From JBOHRE01 sp050732635 (GTDB lineage: Bacteria > Gemmatimonadota > Gemmatimonadetes > Longimicrobiales > RSA9): a stretch of 62,986 bases of DNA. Under the pieces are notes generated by a model that was not told the DNA's origin, searched no databases, and saw only the letters and a list, made by a program, of their open reading frames with translations. Shown here piece after piece: positions 42,170 through 50,909 of this stretch. Position numbers and translations under genes: made by a program. Location of the stretch: assembly GCA_050732635.1 (NCBI GenBank), contig JBOHRE010000006.1, positions 1-62,986 of the forward strand. Direction: 5' to 3'. The number at the start of each line of letters is the position of its first letter. Position 1 is the stretch's first letter.

Positions 42170-42790
42170 ATGACACGCATCGAGTACGTGGCGCTCACGC
42201 TCCTGCTCTGCGGGCCCGCCTGTGGTGGCGAGCGGGCGGCGCAGTCGGCACAATCACCGGCCTCGGGCGAGCGAGCGGCTGCGAGCGGCAGCCCGGCCGC
42301 CGTCGACAGCATTTTCACACCGGTCGAGGAACTCCGCCGGTTCCAGCGAAACCTGCCTGTGGCGACCTCACTCGATCCGGTGGCGAAGCATCGAGACTCG
42401 CTGGTTCTCGCATTCGTGCGCGCCGTAGAGGCGGCGGACACCGCGGCCTTGATCGGGATGCACCTCCACCTCGACGAATTCGCATACCTCTATTACCCCG
42501 ATTCCCGTTTCACCCGGCCGCCACTCCAGCTGAAGCCAGAGGTGCTCTGGCTCCAGATCCAGCAGAACAGCGAAAAGGGGCTCGTTCGCCTGCTGCGACG
42601 CCTAGCCGGCCGTCCGTTCGGCTTCCAGGACTATGCCTGCGACGACGCCGCGGTCAGCGAGGGTCGTAATCACCTCTGGGAGCGTTGCACGGTCCGTCTC
42701 GTTGGACGCGACGAGCCGGTCGTCCTGTTCGGCACGATCTTCGAGCGCGATGGCCGCTACAAGTTCGTCTCCTACGCCAACGACTTCTGA
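42170..42790 (+). CDS. Exported lipoprotein of unknown function
   Basis: This 206-residue protein has signal/lipobox LLLCGPACGGE, an Ala/Ser linker and a domain reading FVRAVEAADTAALIGMHLHL, FAYLYYPDSRFTRPP and VLWLQIQQNSEKG, with two later cysteines (YACDDA and ERCTVRL) that may pair. It resembles small NTF2/SnoaL-like exported domains, but I cannot confirm that. The ATG at 42170 is 80 bp after the FN3 lipoprotein. It precedes the phoB promoter region. Confidence 0.55.
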   Translation: MTRIEYVALTLLLCGPACGGERAAQSAQSPASGERAAASGSPAAVDSIFTPVEELRRFQRNLPVATSLDPVAKHRDSLVLAFVRAVEAADTAALIGMHLHLDEFAYLYYPDSRFTRPPLQLKPEVLWLQIQQNSEKGLVRLLRRLAGRPFGFQDYACDDAAVSEGRNHLWERCTVRLVGRDEPVVLFGTIFERDGRYKFVSYANDF

Positions 42791-42820
42791 ATCCGGGGCA
42801 GGGCCTGCCGAGATCGGATC

Positions 42821-42838
42821 GTTACATTACCTTTACGG
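42821..42838 (+). promoter_or_regulatory. Candidate Pho box upstream of phoB
   Basis: GTTAC (42821-42825) and TTTAC (42832-42836) are repeated with 11-bp spacing, the geometry of PhoB binding sites (7-bp half-sites, 4-bp gap). It lies about 125 bp before phoB. A third half-site is not evident. It is weaker than the site at 45220. Confidence 0.35.
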
Positions 42839-42962
42839 GGTCGTCGTGACCGCGGATTATCCCTTCGACATGGGGACCTCGATGGGATTGAGCCTTGGGC
42901 GGGCCCGGCCAGAGAATCCAGCTGCAGGCTCGCCGGCTTCGGCCGGCTTTCGGAATGAGCGA

Positions 42963-43688
42963 GTGACGGCACGACGGGACAATGACGGCGCGGCGGCACA
43001 GGTTCTGGTCGTCGAGGATGAGCGTGACATCGCCGCCCTGGTCGCCTACCATCTGGCGAAGGAAGGCTACGCGGTGCGCACCGCCGCCGGCGGCCCCGAG
43101 GCGCTGCAGGCCGTGTTGCACGAGCGGCCCGACCTGCTGGTGCTCGATTTGATGCTGCCGGGCTACTCGGGGTACGAGCTGATGAGCGAGCTGAGGCGGC
43201 GCGAGGACACGTCGGAGATCCCGATCGTGGTGCTCACGGCGCGGCGCGAGGAGGCGGACCGAATTCGCGGCCTCGAGCTCGGCGCGGACGACTACCTGAC
43301 CAAGCCATTCAGCCCACAGGAGCTGGTCCTGCGCGTCGGCGCCGTGCTGCGTCGTGCACGGTCGGCGCCGGTCGCGGGCGCCGCTCGCGTGTTGCGTGGC
43401 GGCCCGATCGTGCTGGACCTGTCGGCGATGCGCGTCACCGTCGACGGGGCTCCGATCGATCTGACGCCGACCGAGTACCGTCTGCTGAGAACGTTGCTGG
43501 AGCGCCGCGGTCGCGTGCAGTCGCGCCAGCAGCTGCTCGAGTCTGCCTGGGACATCCACGTTCGCATCGAGACGCGTACCGTCGACATGCACGTGCAGCG
43601 TCTGCGCTCGAAGCTGGGCGCCGGCGGCGAATGGCTCGAGACCGTGCGCGGCTTCGGCTACCGCTTTCGCTCGCGCGACGAGGGCTGA
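42963..43688 (+). CDS. phoB: PhoB-type response regulator
   Basis: This 241-residue protein has a receiver domain (VLVVEDERDIAALVAYHLAK; phospho-acceptor Asp62 in LLVLDLMLPGYSG; LTKPFSP with the conserved Lys) and an OmpR/PhoB winged-helix effector (PIDLTPTEYRLLRTLLERRG; TVDMHVQRLRSKLG; VRGFGYRF). Gene order with phoR and pst genes supports the phosphate assignment. GTG at 42963 is used; in-frame ATG codons lie further upstream, but that segment has no receiver-like features. Confidence 0.88.
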   Translation: MTARRDNDGAAAQVLVVEDERDIAALVAYHLAKEGYAVRTAAGGPEALQAVLHERPDLLVLDLMLPGYSGYELMSELRRREDTSEIPIVVLTARREEADRIRGLELGADDYLTKPFSPQELVLRVGAVLRRARSAPVAGAARVLRGGPIVLDLSAMRVTVDGAPIDLTPTEYRLLRTLLERRGRVQSRQQLLESAWDIHVRIETRTVDMHVQRLRSKLGAGGEWLETVRGFGYRFRSRDEG

Positions 43689-43714
43689 GCCGCCACACCG
43701 GCGAAGGCCAATCC

Positions 43715-45205
43715 GTGCGTATCAGCGCCCGCACTCTACTGCTTCTGGCAGCCCTGTTTGGACCCCTGCTCACGCTGGGTCTCGGGCTGCTCCTGTTGCG
43801 CGACGGTGTACTTCCCAGCCAACGGCTGGTCCTCGCCGCTGGCGGCTCGCTGGCGGCGTGCACGTTGCTCGCCTTCTGGGTCGCACACCGGCTGGACGCG
43901 CGCCTGCGATCGCTGCGTACCTGGATCAGCGCGCACGCAGCGGCCGCACCGCCCAGTGCGCCGCCGACGCGGCTCCGCGAGATCGGCGAGCTCGGCGCCG
44001 CCGCCACCCGCCTGGCCGTACAGCTGCGTGAGCGCGCCGCCCACGCCGAGCGCGAGCGCGACGAGCTCTCCAGGCTGCTGAACGCGGTCGGGGAAGGCAT
44101 CGTCCAGCTAGACGGCGCCGGCCGCATGCTCCGCTTCAATCCCGCGGCCGCCCGCCTGCTCGCCCTCCCGGCGGCCGCGCGAGGCAGCTCCTATGCGGCG
44201 ACGATTCGCAGCCCGGCGGTCCGCGAGCTGCTGCAGCGCGTGCTCGCCGGAGAGCGTCTGGAACCGGTCGAAGTCGCCTCCGATGAGCACCGGCTGCTAC
44301 TGGTCGCGGAGCCGCACCACGGCGCCGGTGGTCGCGCCAGCGGCGCGGTCGTCGTCTTCATCGACCTCACGCAGCTGCGCCGACTCGAAAGCGTCCGCCG
44401 CGACTTCGTGGCCAATGTCAGTCACGAGATGAAGACGCCGCTGACTTCGATCCGGGGCTATGCCGAAACGCTGCTCACCGACGCCGTGTCACCGGATATT
44501 CAGCGCCGGTTTCTGGAGACCATCGCGGAGAACGCCCGGCGCCTGCAGCGTATCGTGGATGACCTGCTCGATCTCTCGGCCATCGAGTCCGGCGGTTGGT
44601 CGCCCACTGCCGAGCCCGTCGATCTCCACGAGCTGGCACTCGCATCGTGGAACGAGCACCGGCAGCAGGCCGACCGTCGCGGAATCCGCTTCACCCCGCC
44701 CGCTGCCAACTTCAGCGCCATCGGCGATCCCGTCGCGCTACGGCAGATTTTCGCAAACCTGTTCGACAACGCACTGCGCTACACGCCCGACGGTGGCCGC
44801 ATTCGCGTGACGCTGCGCGAGGCTCACGCCGCAGAGCCGCCCTGCGCGCTGCCCGACCGTGCCGCTGCGTCGCCGCCCAGCACCACCGAATTCACCCAGG
44901 GCACTGCGCCACTCGCGCCGTGGATCATCGTCGATGTCCAGGACAATGGCAGCGGCATTCCACGCGAGGCGCTGCCGCGCATCTTCGAGCGCTTTTACCG
45001 TGTCGATGCTGCGCGTTCGCGCGCTGCCGGGGGCACCGGTCTCGGCCTGGCGATCGTCAAGCACCTGGCCGAAGCCATGGGCGGCTGCGTGCGCGCCGAG
45101 AGCGCTGTCGGCCGCGGCACGACCATCCGCTTCGCACTGCCGGCCGCCGCGCCGCGCGCGCGGCCGGTGGCCAGCCTCGGTCACAACGCAGTCCTGGCCA
45201 GGTAA
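43715..45205 (+). CDS. phoR: PhoR-type sensor histidine kinase
   Basis: This 496-residue protein has two N-terminal membrane helices (LLLLAALFGPLLTLGLGLLL and LAAGGSLAACTLLAFWVA), a short linker with a PAS-like domain (LNAVGEGIVQLDGAGRMLRF), the H-box (His237 in FVANVSHEMKTPLTSIRGYA), and an ATPase domain with the N box (LFDNALRYTPDGG), G1 (VQDNGSGIP) and G2 (GGTGLGLAIVKHLAEAMGG). There is almost no periplasmic loop, as in classical PhoR. A run of ~35 residues between N and G1 boxes is low complexity. GTG at 43715; in-frame upstream extension overlaps phoB and is unlikely. Confidence 0.87.
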   Translation: MRISARTLLLLAALFGPLLTLGLGLLLLRDGVLPSQRLVLAAGGSLAACTLLAFWVAHRLDARLRSLRTWISAHAAAAPPSAPPTRLREIGELGAAATRLAVQLRERAAHAERERDELSRLLNAVGEGIVQLDGAGRMLRFNPAAARLLALPAAARGSSYAATIRSPAVRELLQRVLAGERLEPVEVASDEHRLLLVAEPHHGAGGRASGAVVVFIDLTQLRRLESVRRDFVANVSHEMKTPLTSIRGYAETLLTDAVSPDIQRRFLETIAENARRLQRIVDDLLDLSAIESGGWSPTAEPVDLHELALASWNEHRQQADRRGIRFTPPAANFSAIGDPVALRQIFANLFDNALRYTPDGGRIRVTLREAHAAEPPCALPDRAAASPPSTTEFTQGTAPLAPWIIVDVQDNGSGIPREALPRIFERFYRVDAARSRAAGGTGLGLAIVKHLAEAMGGCVRAESAVGRGTTIRFALPAAAPRARPVASLGHNAVLAR

Positions 45206-45219
45206 CCGATCGGGCCTGA

Positions 45220-45247
45220 TGTTACCGCGATGTTACGTACTGGTGAC
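45220..45247 (+). promoter_or_regulatory. Candidate Pho box upstream of the phosphate porin
   Basis: TGTTAC (45220-45225), TGTTAC (45231-45236) and GGTGAC (45242-45247) are three half-sites at exact 11-bp spacing, the layout of PhoB/PhoP boxes (direct repeats of 7 bp with 4-bp gaps). It lies between phoR and the porin gene, about 70 bp before the porin start. Confidence 0.5.
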
Positions 45248-45314
45248 GCCGCCATTGCGCCGTGATCACAGCTTGTCCGCGAGGCAGCAGGAGGCCCACG
45301 CAAACGCGGATGAA

Positions 45315-46409
45315 ATGCTCATGGAAAGCCGGATCGGTTGCGGTTGCGCGCTGCTGTGGCTGGGCGTGGCGGTGAGCAGTGGACAGCGGGTGGAGGCGCA
45401 GGAGCCTGCTCCGCGCATCGAGGTCAAGGTGGGCGGCTATGCGCAAGTGCAGTTCAACACGACGAGCGTCGAAGCCGACGGTGTGGCGGGTTCGCAGTTC
45501 GAGATACGCCGGGCGCGGCCGACCGTCGAGGTCGCGATCGACGAATGGATCACGGCGAAGCTGCAGCTGGATCTGGCCGGTGGCGGCGCGTCCTTGACCG
45601 ATGGCTACATCGACCTGTCGCTGGGTGAATCGTTCAACCTACTGGCTGGCCAGGCCAAGAAGCCGTTCAGCCTGATTCTGCTCACGTCGTCGAGCCAGCT
45701 GCCGGTGATCGAGCGCGAGGCGCGCATTCGTGGTGCCGTTGCCGAGCTCGGTGACGAGTTCGCGATCTTGGATGACCAGCAGTACGCCGTGCGCGATGTC
45801 GGTGTGCAGGTCCATGGCAGACATGGGCGCTTCGGCTGGGCGGCCGGCGTGTTCAACGGCGAGGGCCTGAACCGGCCGGAGGTCAACAGCCGCAAGTCCT
45901 TTGCTGGGCGTGCGACGGTCGTGCCGCTTCGGGAACGGCCGCTCCAGATCGGCACCGGCTTCTCGTACCGCGAAACCGCCGAGCAGGAGGCAGGAGGGCT
46001 GGCCGCGGATCGGAGCGGCACGGCCTTCGAGGTTGATGCCGAATGGGGCGCATTTCGGCGGCCCGGCATCCATGCCCTGCTCGAGGTCTCACTGGGCGAC
46101 AACCTCCTCGAGCCAGGTGCCGAATTCCTCGGTGCGCACGCGATCGTGGCGCGCTTCTGGCCGCGCGCCGGCCGCATCGAAGGCCTCGAGCTGGCGGGCC
46201 GGGCCAGTTTCGGTGATCCGGTGACCGAGGAGCGAGCCGCGACGGTCGACGATCCCTTGGGCGCCAGCGTCTGGCTGTTCACGCCCGGTGTAAACGCGTA
46301 CTTCACCGGCCGCAATCGAGCGATGCTCAACTGGGATGTGCGGGTGCCGGGGCTCGACGGACTGGATGTCGAACACGCGCTCCGCGCGCAGTTGCAGTTG
46401 TACTTCTGA
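45315..46409 (+). CDS. Phosphate-selective porin O/P-like outer-membrane protein
   Basis: This 364-residue protein has a signal peptide (GCALLWLGVAVSSGQRVEA) and a barrel of alternating hydrophobic strands beginning EVKVGGYAQVQFNT and including EIRRARPTVEVAIDEWITAK and LNWDVRVPGL, ending with the aromatic LQLQLYF-like terminus (QLQLYF) expected of outer-membrane porins. It resembles the OprP/OprO phosphate porin family. Its place between phoR and pstS, with a Pho-box-like motif upstream, supports a role in phosphate uptake across the outer membrane. Confidence 0.78.
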   Translation: MLMESRIGCGCALLWLGVAVSSGQRVEAQEPAPRIEVKVGGYAQVQFNTTSVEADGVAGSQFEIRRARPTVEVAIDEWITAKLQLDLAGGGASLTDGYIDLSLGESFNLLAGQAKKPFSLILLTSSSQLPVIEREARIRGAVAELGDEFAILDDQQYAVRDVGVQVHGRHGRFGWAAGVFNGEGLNRPEVNSRKSFAGRATVVPLRERPLQIGTGFSYRETAEQEAGGLAADRSGTAFEVDAEWGAFRRPGIHALLEVSLGDNLLEPGAEFLGAHAIVARFWPRAGRIEGLELAGRASFGDPVTEERAATVDDPLGASVWLFTPGVNAYFTGRNRAMLNWDVRVPGLDGLDVEHALRAQLQLYF

Positions 46410-46448
46410 AGCGAAATCGGTTACCTGTCCCCACCAATGGAGAGCCCC

Positions 46449-47378
46449 ATGTCAACGCATGCGCAGGCAACTTTGCTGGTCCTGGTGCCGCTGCTGATCG
46501 GCTGCGGCGGCGGCGACCGCGGTGCTGGCGGCGGCGGCCGCATCGAGATCGACGGCTCGAGCACCGTGTACCCGATCACCGAGGCCGTGGCCGAGGAGTT
46601 CCGCGCCGAGGCCGGCGGCGCCACCCAGGTGACGGTCGGCGTGTCCGGCACGGGCGGCGGCTTCAAGCGCTTCTGCGCGGGCGAGACGCACATCAGCAAC
46701 GCGTCGCGCCCGATCAAGGAGGAGGAGCAGCAGGCATGCGAACAGGCCGGCGTCGAATACCTCGAGCTCGCCGTCGCCTACGATGGGATGTCGGTGGTGG
46801 CGAACCCGGGGAATCGATTCCTCGAATGCCTGACGGTCGAGGAGCTGCGGCGCATCTGGGAGCCGGCCAGCACCGTCCGCCGCTGGTCGGATGTCCGCCC
46901 TGGGTTTCCCGATGCGACGCTCAGCCTCTACGGTCCGGGCACCGATTCCGGCACGTTCGACTACTTCACCGAAGCGATCATGGGCGAGGAGGATGCGAGT
47001 CGGGCCGACTACACGGCCAGCGAGGATGACAACGTGCTGGTGCAGGGGGTCTCCGGGGACCCCAATGCGCTCGGCTACTTCGGCTATGCCTACTATCAGG
47101 AGAACCAGGACCGGCTCAAGCTGATCGGGGTCGATAACGGCAGCGGCTGCGTGCTGCCCTCTGAAGAGACCATCGCTTCCGGTGAATACGCGCCGCTGTC
47201 GCGGCCCATCTTCATCTATGTCAATCGCGAAGCCCTGGCACAGCCTCACGTCGCCGAATTCGTGCGCTTCTACCTCGAGTCCGCCGATGACCTCGTCGCG
47301 CAGGTCGGCTACATTCCGCTCGAGGCGGAGCGCTACGAGGCTGGCCTCCAGCAGCTGTCCGCGCCGCCCACCGAGTAG
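46449..47378 (+). CDS. pstS: Phosphate ABC transporter substrate-binding lipoprotein PstS
   Basis: This 309-residue protein has a lipoprotein signal (LLVLVPLLIGCGGGD), then IEIDGSSTVYPITEAVAEEF, VSGTGGGFKRFCAGE, ISNASRPI, YDGMSVVANP, GPGTDSGTFDYFTEAI and DPNALGYFGYAYY, all standard phosphate-binding-loop segments of PstS. It captures phosphate in the periplasm for PstCAB. ATG at 46449 has GGAG nearby; an ATG at 46437 is also in frame. Confidence 0.92.
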   Translation: MSTHAQATLLVLVPLLIGCGGGDRGAGGGGRIEIDGSSTVYPITEAVAEEFRAEAGGATQVTVGVSGTGGGFKRFCAGETHISNASRPIKEEEQQACEQAGVEYLELAVAYDGMSVVANPGNRFLECLTVEELRRIWEPASTVRRWSDVRPGFPDATLSLYGPGTDSGTFDYFTEAIMGEEDASRADYTASEDDNVLVQGVSGDPNALGYFGYAYYQENQDRLKLIGVDNGSGCVLPSEETIASGEYAPLSRPIFIYVNREALAQPHVAEFVRFYLESADDLVAQVGYIPLEAERYEAGLQQLSAPPTE

Positions 47379-47396
47379 CATGGTCCGTCGCGCTTG

Positions 47397-48344
47397 ATGC
47401 GTACCGACGAGCGGCGGGTGCCGGAGCACGCTGCAGCCCGGGCCGAGTGGCTGGCCACGCCGCGCGGTCGCCGACTTCGCGAGCGTTCGATTGCCGGGCT
47501 CCTGTTCGCTTGCAGCGTGATCTCGGTCATCACGACCGTCGGCATCGTGGTGGTCCTCCTCACCGAGGCCTCCGGCTTCTTTCGCGAGGTCTCGGTGCGC
47601 GAGTTCCTCACCGGCACTCGCTGGGCGCCGCTGCTGCGACCGCAGAGCTTCGGCGTCCTGCCGCTGCTCGCGGGATCGTTCCAGATCGCCATCGGTGCGG
47701 CCGTCATCGCCTTGCCGATCGGCCTCGCCAGCGCGGTCTACCTCAGCGAGTACGCGCCCTTGCGCGTCCGCGCCATTGTCAAACCCTTGCTCGAGATCCT
47801 GGCCGGTATCCCGACCGTCGTCTACGGCTATTTCGCGCTCACCTTCGTCACGCCGCTGCTGCAACGGGTCTGGCCGGAGGTCAACGTGTTCAACGCCGCG
47901 AGCGCGAGTATCGTCGTGGGTATCATGATCATCCCCATGGTTTCGTCGCTTTCCGAGGATGCGCTCAGCGCCGTGCCCCGCTCGCTGCGCGAGGGCGCCT
48001 ATGCCCTCGGCGCGACACGCTTCGAGGTCGCCGTCCGCACGGTCGTACCGGCGGCGCTGTCCGGCGTGCTCGCCTCATTCATCCTCGCGATCTCGCGCGC
48101 GATCGGCGAGACCATGGCGGTCACGATTGCGGCTGGGTCTACGCCGAAGCTCACACTGAATCCGGCCGAGAGCATTCAGACGATGACCGCGTACATCGTT
48201 CAAGTCAGCCTGGGCGAGACTCCGTTCGGCACCATCGAATACCGCACGATTTTCGCCGTTGGCCTGCTATTGTTCCTGATGACGCTCGTGATGAACATTA
48301 TGAGCGTTTGGATTCTCAAGCGCTTTCGGGAGGTGTACGAGTGA
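47397..48344 (+). CDS. pstC: Phosphate ABC transporter permease PstC
   Basis: This ~315-residue permease has six membrane segments, among them IAGLLFACSVISVITTVGIV, FQIAIGAAVIALPIGLASAV and the EAA-type loop region REGAYALGATRFEVAVRTVV. ILEILAGIPTVVYGYFAL-like sequence (LEILAGIPTVVYGYFAL) is typical of PstC/PstA. ATG at 47397 is used; TTG at 47394 precedes it. GTGA overlaps with pstA. Confidence 0.92.
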   Translation: MRTDERRVPEHAAARAEWLATPRGRRLRERSIAGLLFACSVISVITTVGIVVVLLTEASGFFREVSVREFLTGTRWAPLLRPQSFGVLPLLAGSFQIAIGAAVIALPIGLASAVYLSEYAPLRVRAIVKPLLEILAGIPTVVYGYFALTFVTPLLQRVWPEVNVFNAASASIVVGIMIIPMVSSLSEDALSAVPRSLREGAYALGATRFEVAVRTVVPAALSGVLASFILAISRAIGETMAVTIAAGSTPKLTLNPAESIQTMTAYIVQVSLGETPFGTIEYRTIFAVGLLLFLMTLVMNIMSVWILKRFREVYE

Positions 48345-49273
48345 GTGCCGCGCAGCGCAGCCCGTCGGTCGGGCGCCCGAGCCCGGCCCGCGACCGCGAC
48401 CCCGGACACTTTCAGCCACGCATTGCGATGCGCGCCAGAATCGGCCGCGTCTTCGCCGCACTCTGCTTCCTCGCCACCATCTTCGGCGTCGTTGTCTTGG
48501 CCGTGCTGCTGTTCGATATCATCCGCGATGGCATGGGCGCGCTCACCACGTCGTTCCTGACGTCCTTCCCATCGCGCTTCGTGGAGCGCGCCGGCATTCG
48601 ACCGGCGCTGATCGGCTCGCTGTGGGTGCTCGCCCTGACCGCCGTCATCTCCTTTCCGCTCGGCGTGGCCACGGCCATCTGGCTCGAGGAGTATGCGCCG
48701 GCTAGCCGACTGAGACAGATCATCCAGACGAACATTGCGAACCTGGCCGGCGTGCCATCGATCGTTTACGGCATTCTCGGACTGGCATTGTTCGTCCGCT
48801 GGCTGGCGCTCGGCCGCAGCGTCATGGCCGGGGCGCTGACGCTCACGCTGCTGATTCTGCCGGTGATCATCATTGCGGCTCAGGAAGCGCTACGCGCGGT
48901 ACCGAGCTCGATCCGACTCGGCGCCTACGCACTCGGCGCGACCAAGTCCCAGGCGATCCTGCACCAGGTCCTGCCGCTGGCGCTGCCGGGGATCCTGACT
49001 GGCACGATTCTCGGGCTCTCGCGCGCCGTCGGCGAAACCGCGCCACTCATTATGATCGGAGCCGCCGGCTTCGTTTCCTTCGTGCCGCGCGGCGTGCTCG
49101 ATTCATTCACCGTGTTGCCGATCCAGATCTTCAGCTGGGTGTCGCGACCGCAGCCTGCGTTCCAGGACCTCGCCGCCGCGGCGATCATCGTCCTACTTGC
49201 GGTGCTGCTGTCGATGAACACCGTCGCCATCCTGCTCCGCAACCGCTACGTGAAGCGGCGCTCCGATGGCTGA
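48341..49273 (+). CDS. pstA: Phosphate ABC transporter permease PstA
   Basis: This 310-residue permease has FAALCFLATIFGVVVLAVLL, a long periplasmic stretch, the loop RLGAYALGATKSQAILHQVL and NIANLAGVPSIVYGILGLAL. GGGAGG lies 7 bases before the GTG at 48341, which overlaps the pstC stop. The first ~30 residues are Arg/Pro/Ser-rich and cytoplasmic. It forms the channel with PstC. Overlaps pstB by 8 bp. Confidence 0.9.
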   Translation: MSAAQRSPSVGRPSPARDRDPGHFQPRIAMRARIGRVFAALCFLATIFGVVVLAVLLFDIIRDGMGALTTSFLTSFPSRFVERAGIRPALIGSLWVLALTAVISFPLGVATAIWLEEYAPASRLRQIIQTNIANLAGVPSIVYGILGLALFVRWLALGRSVMAGALTLTLLILPVIIIAAQEALRAVPSSIRLGAYALGATKSQAILHQVLPLALPGILTGTILGLSRAVGETAPLIMIGAAGFVSFVPRGVLDSFTVLPIQIFSWVSRPQPAFQDLAAAAIIVLLAVLLSMNTVAILLRNRYVKRRSDG

Positions 49274-50042
49274 GGCGATCCGCACGCCAGAGGGCGATAC
49301 CGAGCTAGAAACGCGCGGACTGGCCGTGCACTACGGCAAGATCACCGCCGTACGCGACATCTCGATCAAGATCCCGAACAAGCGCGTCGTGGCGTTCATC
49401 GGGCCATCGGGCTGCGGCAAGAGCACACTGCTGCGCTGCTTCAATCGGATGAACGACCTGGTGCCGAGTGCCAGGATCGAAGGCGAAGTCCTGTTCCATG
49501 ATACCAACCTGTACGCGGACGGCGTCGATCCGGTCGAGGTCAGGCGCCGCATCGGCATGGTCTTCCAGAAGCCCAACCCGTTCCCCAAGAGTAGCTACGA
49601 CAACGTCGCGTTCGGCCCGCGGATCAACGGCTATCGCGGCAATCTCGACGAGCTGGTCGAGCGCTCGCTGCGCCAGGCGGCGCTCTGGGAGGAGATCCAG
49701 GACCGTCTCGACGCCAGCGCGCTCGCCCTGTCGGGGGGTCAGCAACAGCGGCTCTGCATCGCGCGCTGTCTCGCGGTCGAGCCCGAGGTGCTGCTCATGG
49801 ATGAGCCCGCCTCCGCGCTCGATCCGATCGCGACTCAGAAGATCGAGGACCTCATCTTCGAGCTGAAGAAGGAGTACACGGTCATTATCGTGACGCACAA
49901 CATGCAGCAGGCCGCGCGAGTTTCCGATTTCACCGCATTCCTGTATATGGGTGAACTCATCGAGTATGGCCCGACCGAGGAGATCTTCACGAACCCACGT
50001 GAGGAGCGCACCGAGGCCTATATCACGGGACGGTTCGGGTGA
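49266..50042 (+). CDS. pstB: Phosphate ABC transporter ATPase PstB
   Basis: This 258-residue ATPase has Walker A GPSGCGKSTL, the PstB-specific FNRMNDLVP, Q-loop FQKPNPFPKS, signature LSGGQQQRLCIAR, Walker B VLLMDEPASALDP and H-loop VTHNMQQAARVSDFTAFLY. It drives phosphate import through PstCA and, with PhoU, participates in signalling to PhoR. It is a standard-length PstB. Confidence 0.95.
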   Translation: MAEAIRTPEGDTELETRGLAVHYGKITAVRDISIKIPNKRVVAFIGPSGCGKSTLLRCFNRMNDLVPSARIEGEVLFHDTNLYADGVDPVEVRRRIGMVFQKPNPFPKSSYDNVAFGPRINGYRGNLDELVERSLRQAALWEEIQDRLDASALALSGGQQQRLCIARCLAVEPEVLLMDEPASALDPIATQKIEDLIFELKKEYTVIIVTHNMQQAARVSDFTAFLYMGELIEYGPTEEIFTNPREERTEAYITGRFG

Positions 50043-50725
50043 GCGGTCAGAGACATTTTCACGAAGAGCTGGACGCGCTCAAGGCGCGACTGGTAGCCAT
50101 GGGCGGCCTTGCCGAGCAGGCGGTCACCAAAGCGGTCGAGTCGTTGCAGGACCGCAACCTTCCCCTGGCCGAGAAGGTGCTCGAGTCGGATCGCGACATC
50201 AACGATCTCGAGCTCCAGATCGACGACATGGCCATGCAGCTCCTGGCTCTGCAGCAGCCCATGGCGCGTGACCTGCGTTTCATCATCATGGCCATGCGCA
50301 TCTCGAACGATCTCGAGCGGGTCGGGGATCACGCCGTCAACATCGCGCAGGCTGCGACCTTCCTGATCAAGGAGCCACCCTTCGTCAACCTTCCTGAGCT
50401 CGACGACATGGTCGTGCTGGTCGGTGACATGCTCAATGACGCGCTCGACAGCTATGTTCGGGCGGACAGCAAGCTGGCGCGCGAGATCGTGACGCGCGAC
50501 GACCGGGTCGACGAGCTGCACGAGAACGTGTTTCGCATCCTGCTGACGCACATGATGTCGGACCCGCGTCGGATCCATGCTGGCATGGACTTGCTGCTGG
50601 TCTCCCGCAACCTCGAGCGGATCGCCGACCTGGCCACCAATATCGCCGAGGACGTGGTCTACATGGTCGAGGGCCGCATCATCAAGCACCACGCGGAGGA
50701 CATGGAGACAGAGTCGCGGGACTGA
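50039..50725 (+). CDS. phoU: PhoU phosphate-signalling protein
   Basis: This 228-residue protein has two three-helix PhoU repeats, with the metal-cluster motifs RISNDLERVGDHAVNIA (about 92) and RNLERIADLATNIAEDVVYM (about 190). PhoU links PstB to PhoR and prevents pho-regulon expression when phosphate is plentiful. GTG at 50039 overlaps pstB (GTGA). It is the last gene of the phosphate cluster; 184 bp without further features follow. Confidence 0.93.
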   Translation: MSGQRHFHEELDALKARLVAMGGLAEQAVTKAVESLQDRNLPLAEKVLESDRDINDLELQIDDMAMQLLALQQPMARDLRFIIMAMRISNDLERVGDHAVNIAQAATFLIKEPPFVNLPELDDMVVLVGDMLNDALDSYVRADSKLAREIVTRDDRVDELHENVFRILLTHMMSDPRRIHAGMDLLLVSRNLERIADLATNIAEDVVYMVEGRIIKHHAEDMETESRD

Positions 50726-50909
50726 TCCGCGGCGACTGTCCGCGCGACGTTCCGCGCCGCTCGCCCGCGCCACGTTCCTCACCGGCTCGAGGCGATCCGA
50801 CACGGCCCGCGCCGTCCTTGCCGTCGTCTGTGGCGACGCCTAACATCCCGGATTTGGCTTCAGGGGCGCGAATGTACAGGGTCCAACCATTCTGCGGAGC
50901 CGCCGCCTG

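Noticed and set aside
46425..46438. Pho-box-like GGTTACC before pstS
   Set aside because: Only one half-site with no 11-bp partner, so not called.
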